Part shown: positions 5,162 to 7,942 of the stretch, piece after piece
Layout of the letters: each line of letters starts with the position of its first letter
Numbering within the stretch: position 1 is the first letter of the stretch
Assembly: GCA_021815005.1 (NCBI GenBank)
Contig: JAKAHL010000084.1
Location: 1-7,942, forward strand
Direction of reading: 5' to 3'
DNA: 7,942 nucleotides
DNA from: Chloroflexota bacterium
GTDB taxonomy: Bacteria; Chloroflexota; Limnocylindria; Limnocylindrales; CSP1-4
Position numbers and translations under genes: made by a program
Notes under the pieces: generated by a model
What the model saw: only the letters and a program-made list of their open reading frames with translations
What the model was told of the DNA's origin: nothing
Database searches by the model: none

Positions 5162-6292
5162 GTGCGTATCGTCAGCGTCGTGGGGACCCGTCCGCAGCTG
5201 ATCAAGGCCGCGGCGTTGGGACCGGCCCTGCGCGCCGTCCACGAGGAGGTCTTCGTGGACACGGGCCAGCACTACGACGAGGCGATGGCCGGCGCGTTCT
5301 TCGCCGAGCTCTCCCTGCCGCAGCCGGACCACGCACTGGGCGTGGGCGGGGGCAGCCACGCGGAGCAGACCGCGCGGATGCTGCTGGCGCTGGAGCCCAT
5401 CCTGCTGGCCGAGCGCCCCGACGCGGTGCTCGTCTACGGCGACACGAACTCGACCCTGGCCGGCGCCCTGGCGGCCGCCAAGCTCGGCATTCCCGTGGCC
5501 CACGTGGAGGCGGGCCTGCGCTCGTTCGACCGGCGGATGCCGGAGGAGCTCAACCGCCTCGTGGCCGATCACCTCGCTCGCTGGCTGTTCGCGCCCACGC
5601 CCGCCGCGGTGGCGAACCTCGCCGCCGAGGGCGTGACCGAGGGCGTCCTGCAGGTGGGCGACCTCATGGCGGACCTGGCGAGCCGGATCGGCCGCGAGGT
5701 CCGCGATCCCGCCGCGCTGGCCGAGGTGGCCGCCCGGCTGCGCCTGGCGCTCGCGCCGGGCGGCTACGCCTTCGCCACCGTGCATCGCGCCGAGAATCGC
5801 GACGCCGACGCCATGCGGGCCTGGGCGGGGATCCTGGAGGACGCGGTCGCGACCCGTCCCGTGGTCCTCGCCCTGCATCCCGGCACCCGCGCCGCCCTCG
5901 AGGGCGCCGGGGTCGCGCTGGACCCGCGCGTCCACGTGGTCCCGCCCCAGGGCTACCGCACCACGCTCACCCTCCAGCTCCATGCCGCTGCCGTGCTGAC
6001 GGACTCGGGCGGCGTCCAGCGCGAGGCCGCCTGGCTCCGCACCCCGTGCCTGGTCCTGCGCGACCGCACGGAGTGGGTGGAGGCCGTGGCCGAGTCGGGG
6101 GGGCGGATGGTGGTCGTGGGCCTCGACCGCGCCCGCGCCGCCGCCGAGCTTGCCCGCCTCGCCCCGCCGGCCGACGCGCCTCGCCTCGCCGCCGAGCGCG
6201 CTGCCGGGTTCGACCTGGCTCCCGCGGGCGCCGGCGAGGCGATCGCCGCCGCGCTGGCCGAGGGCCGGTTGAAGGACCGGGCGGCGCGATGA
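5162..6292 (+). CDS. wbpI: UDP-GlcNAc(3NAc)A 2-epimerase (non-hydrolysing, WbpI-like)
   Basis: A 376-residue non-hydrolysing UDP-N-acetylglucosamine 2-epimerase family protein of normal length, with two Rossmann-like GT-B domains. It would invert C2 of UDP-GlcNAc(3NAc)A to give UDP-ManNAc(3NAc)A. Motifs in order are GTRPQLIKAA (8-17, Arg10), DTGQHYDE (33-40), GDTNST (93-98, Asp94), HVEAGLRS (114-121, Glu116), MPEELNR (126-132), TVHRAEN (206-212, His208), DSGGVQRE (281-288) and RDRTEWVE (300-307). Gln12 in place of the usual Glu of WecB, together with TEW rather than the WecB-type TERPE, matches WbpI-type enzymes acting on diacetamido-uronates. This favours the sugar-acid substrate over plain UDP-GlcNAc. 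It begins 49 bp after the 6-dehydrogenase, the widest gap in the cluster, and ends in an ATGA overlap with the glycosyltransferase. No promoter is seen in that gap. Confidence 0.88.
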   Translation: MRIVSVVGTRPQLIKAAALGPALRAVHEEVFVDTGQHYDEAMAGAFFAELSLPQPDHALGVGGGSHAEQTARMLLALEPILLAERPDAVLVYGDTNSTLAGALAAAKLGIPVAHVEAGLRSFDRRMPEELNRLVADHLARWLFAPTPAAVANLAAEGVTEGVLQVGDLMADLASRIGREVRDPAALAEVAARLRLALAPGGYAFATVHRAENRDADAMRAWAGILEDAVATRPVVLALHPGTRAALEGAGVALDPRVHVVPPQGYRTTLTLQLHAAAVLTDSGGVQREAAWLRTPCLVLRDRTEWVEAVAESGGRMVVVGLDRARAAAELARLAPPADAPRLAAERAAGFDLAPAGAGEAIAAALAEGRLKDRAAR

Positions 6293-7698
6293 GCCGGGTC
6301 GTGATGTTCGTCTACAACGACGTGCGGACCGACGCGCGCGTCCTGCGCGAGGCGGCCACGCTGGCCGACGCGGGCCATGACGTCACGATCATTGGCCGGC
6401 CGGGCAACCCCACCTCGCGCACCGGCGACAGCGAGACGCGCGGCAAGGTGACGATCACGCGGGTGCCGATCCCCGGCGGCTGGCGGATCCTGCTGGCGTT
6501 CATCCGCCACCCGTGGCGGCTGGCGAGGTGGGTGGGCCTGCGGATCCTGGGCGGCCTCAAGACGCTCCCCCGCGGCATCGGCGAGCTGCTCCTGGGCCTG
6601 GGCGTGGGCCTGGCGGCCGTCCCGTGGTCCGTGGTCCGGCTGCCGTTCTTCCTGCTCGGCCGCGCCCTCGGCCGCCGGACGCCACCCGGCGGCTCGCTCC
6701 TCGACTGGCTGATCCGCTGGCGCTGGGCCACCCTGGGCTGGGCGGCCAACGCCGCGGCCGCCGCGGGGCCCGCCGACGTGTACCACGGCCACGACCTGAC
6801 CGGCCTTCCCGCCGTCATCCGCGCCCGGGCCCGCAACGGCGCCGGCGCCGTCGTCTACGACAGCCACGAGATCTTCCTCGAGTCGGGCACCAACGCCACG
6901 AGGCCCGGCTGGGTCCGGCGCCTCTTCGCCCGCCTGGAGCGTCGCTGGGCGTCCGAGGCCGCGGCGGTGGTCACCGTGAACGACGCGCTGGCCGGCGAGC
7001 TGCGCACGCGTCTCGGGGCGGACGAGGTCGTCGTGGTCCACAACTGCCCGCCCGCCTGGACGCCGCCCGCGGCGCCCGACGACCTGCTGCGCCGGGCGGC
7101 CGGCATCCCCGCGGACACGCCCGTGGCGCTCTACCACGGCGGGTTCTCGGCGCATCGCGGCCTGGAGCAGCTGGCCGAGGCGATCCTCGAGCCCGGCCTG
7201 GAGCGAGTCCACGCGCTGTACCTGGGCTACGGGGGCATGCGCGCCGACCTGGACCGGATGGCGGCGGACCCGCGCTACGGCGGACGCGTCCACGTGCTCG
7301 ACGCGGTGCCGCCCGATGTGCTCCTGGCCTGGGTGGCGACGGCCGACGTGGACGTGATGGCGCTCCAGCCCAGCACGCTCAACCACTACCTCTCGACGCC
7401 GAACAAGCTGTTCGAGTCGCTCGCCGCGGGCGTGCCCGTGGTGGCGTCCGACTTCCCCGACCTGCGCCGCGTCGTGCTGGACAACCCCGAGGGGCCGCTG
7501 GGCGAGGTGTGCGACCCGGGCAGCCCGGCGGCCATCGCCACGGCGATCCGGCGCGTGCTGGAGGCCCCCGATGACGAGCGGCGGCGCCTCCGAGCCCGTT
7601 GCCTGGCCGCCGCGCACGAGCGCTGGAACTGGGAGCACGAGTCGGCGCGCCTGGTCGCCCTGTACGCACGCCTCGCCGCCCCGGCCACGTCCCGATGA
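6289..7698 (+). CDS. GT4-type glycosyltransferase with a hydrophobic insertion
   Basis: A 469-residue GT-B fold glycosyltransferase, probably adding a sugar from this or another nucleotide donor to a lipid-linked surface glycan at the inner face of the membrane. The N-terminal domain opens with VYNDVRTDARVLREAATLADAGHDV (residues 8-32), a common GT4 start. HGHDLTGLPAV (166-176) and YDSHEIF (190-196) follow. The donor domain has ALYHGGFSAHRG (280-291), DVMALQPS (355-362), then TPNKLFESLAAGVP (370-383) with Glu376. The second Glu of a strict EX7E motif is not present (Val384), and SD follows at 387-388. Residues about 64-128 form an unusual hydrophobic, Arg-studded stretch (see findings) likely to bind the membrane. 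The ATG overlaps the epimerase stop; AAGGA lies 12 nt upstream. Acceptor and donor cannot be read from the sequence. Confidence 0.85.
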   Translation: MSRVVMFVYNDVRTDARVLREAATLADAGHDVTIIGRPGNPTSRTGDSETRGKVTITRVPIPGGWRILLAFIRHPWRLARWVGLRILGGLKTLPRGIGELLLGLGVGLAAVPWSVVRLPFFLLGRALGRRTPPGGSLLDWLIRWRWATLGWAANAAAAAGPADVYHGHDLTGLPAVIRARARNGAGAVVYDSHEIFLESGTNATRPGWVRRLFARLERRWASEAAAVVTVNDALAGELRTRLGADEVVVVHNCPPAWTPPAAPDDLLRRAAGIPADTPVALYHGGFSAHRGLEQLAEAILEPGLERVHALYLGYGGMRADLDRMAADPRYGGRVHVLDAVPPDVLLAWVATADVDVMALQPSTLNHYLSTPNKLFESLAAGVPVVASDFPDLRRVVLDNPEGPLGEVCDPGSPAAIATAIRRVLEAPDDERRRLRARCLAAAHERWNWEHESARLVALYARLAAPATSR

Positions 7699-7942
7699 CG
7701 CGGCCCGCGCCGGTCCCGCAGCGGCTGACGCTCGTCCTGCCCTCGACGGGCGAGTTCGACTCGCGCACCTACCGGATCGCGAGCGCCCTGGCCGCCCGGG
7801 GCCACGCCGTCACGGTGCTGGCCCGCCTCGGGCCCGGGACGCCGGCCGACGAGACCCACCCGGCCGGGTACCGGATCCGCCGCGTGCGGGCCACGGCCGC
7901 GGACGGGCTGCCCCTGCCCGCCCCGGTGCGGGAGGCGCTGGC
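7695..7942 (+). CDS. Second GT4-type glycosyltransferase, N-terminal part (partial at window end)
   Basis: The ATG at 7695 overlaps the previous stop (ATGA), and the frame stays open to the window end, giving 82 codons. After a short polar start, a strand (RLTLVLPS, about 10-17) leads to a helix containing FDSRTYRIASALAARGHAVTVL at about 21-42. This is the first beta-alpha-beta unit of a GT-B glycosyltransferase, with the typical 'R-x-x-x-x-A-x-x-L-x-x-x-G-H-x-V-x-V' pattern also seen in the upstream enzyme. A second strand (YRIRRVRA) follows. Donor-binding motifs lie outside the window, so the family call rests on this N-terminal pattern and on the operon position. No Shine-Dalgarno is evident, which suggests coupling to the upstream gene. 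Confidence 0.7.
   Translation, partial: MTRPAPVPQRLTLVLPSTGEFDSRTYRIASALAARGHAVTVLARLGPGTPADETHPAGYRIRRVRATAADGLPLPAPVREAL

Noticed and set aside
3577..5262. 561-codon minus-strand frame opposite wbpA
   Set aside because: The same GC-driven shadow. The plus strand carries all catalytic motifs of a 6-dehydrogenase, and no antisense ribosome site or promoter was seen.
5953..7638. 561-codon minus-strand frame opposite the epimerase end and the glycosyltransferase
   Set aside because: Low-complexity His/Arg/Gly/Ala composition with no domain, explained by codon bias of the genes on the other strand.

Overview
The window is very GC-rich (about three quarters G+C by eye), with codons that mostly end in G or C. 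It reads as a chromosomal piece of a high-GC bacterium. The glycine-rich 15-residue-repeat protein and the general style of the genes suggest Chloroflexota or an actinobacterium, but nothing in the window fixes the taxon. No RNA gene, CRISPR array, insertion sequence or integrase is visible.

Layout. At the left edge (1-88, minus strand) is the start of a gene for a protein with an N-terminal membrane segment. A 227-bp divergent region (89-315) separates it from the rest. It holds a (CCCGG)5 tandem repeat, a perfect 16-bp inverted repeat and candidate promoters in both directions. Next, on the plus strand, is a 159-residue protein of unrecognised function (316-795), built of seven 15-residue repeats and ending in a membrane segment. 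A 146-bp gap (796-941) carries a good -10 box, probably the promoter of the long cluster that follows.

From 942 to the right edge lies one apparent plus-strand operon: N-acetyltransferase (wbpD-like), PLP aminotransferase (wbpE-like), Gfo/Idh/MocA dehydrogenase (wbpB-like), nucleotide-sugar 6-dehydrogenase (wbpA-like), nucleotide-sugar 2-epimerase (wbpI-like), a GT4-type glycosyltransferase, and the beginning of a second glycosyltransferase cut by the window end. Four of the six junctions are 4-bp ATGA overlaps.

Working together, the first five genes match the complete known route from UDP-GlcNAc to UDP-2,3-diacetamido-2,3-dideoxy-D-mannuronic acid, UDP-ManNAc(3NAc)A, known from the Pseudomonas aeruginosa O5 O-antigen: C6 oxidation, C3 oxidation, C3 transamination, N-acetylation and C2 epimerisation. 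The two glycosyltransferases would use this or other sugars to build a surface glycan. The assignment is well supported for the enzyme families and for the set as a whole. It is less certain for the exact substrate of each enzyme and for the order of the two oxidations.

The least explained parts are the 15-residue-repeat protein, the hairpin in the divergent region, the four-cysteine tail on the acetyltransferase, the N-terminal extension of the 6-dehydrogenase, and a hydrophobic arginine-rich insertion in the first glycosyltransferase.
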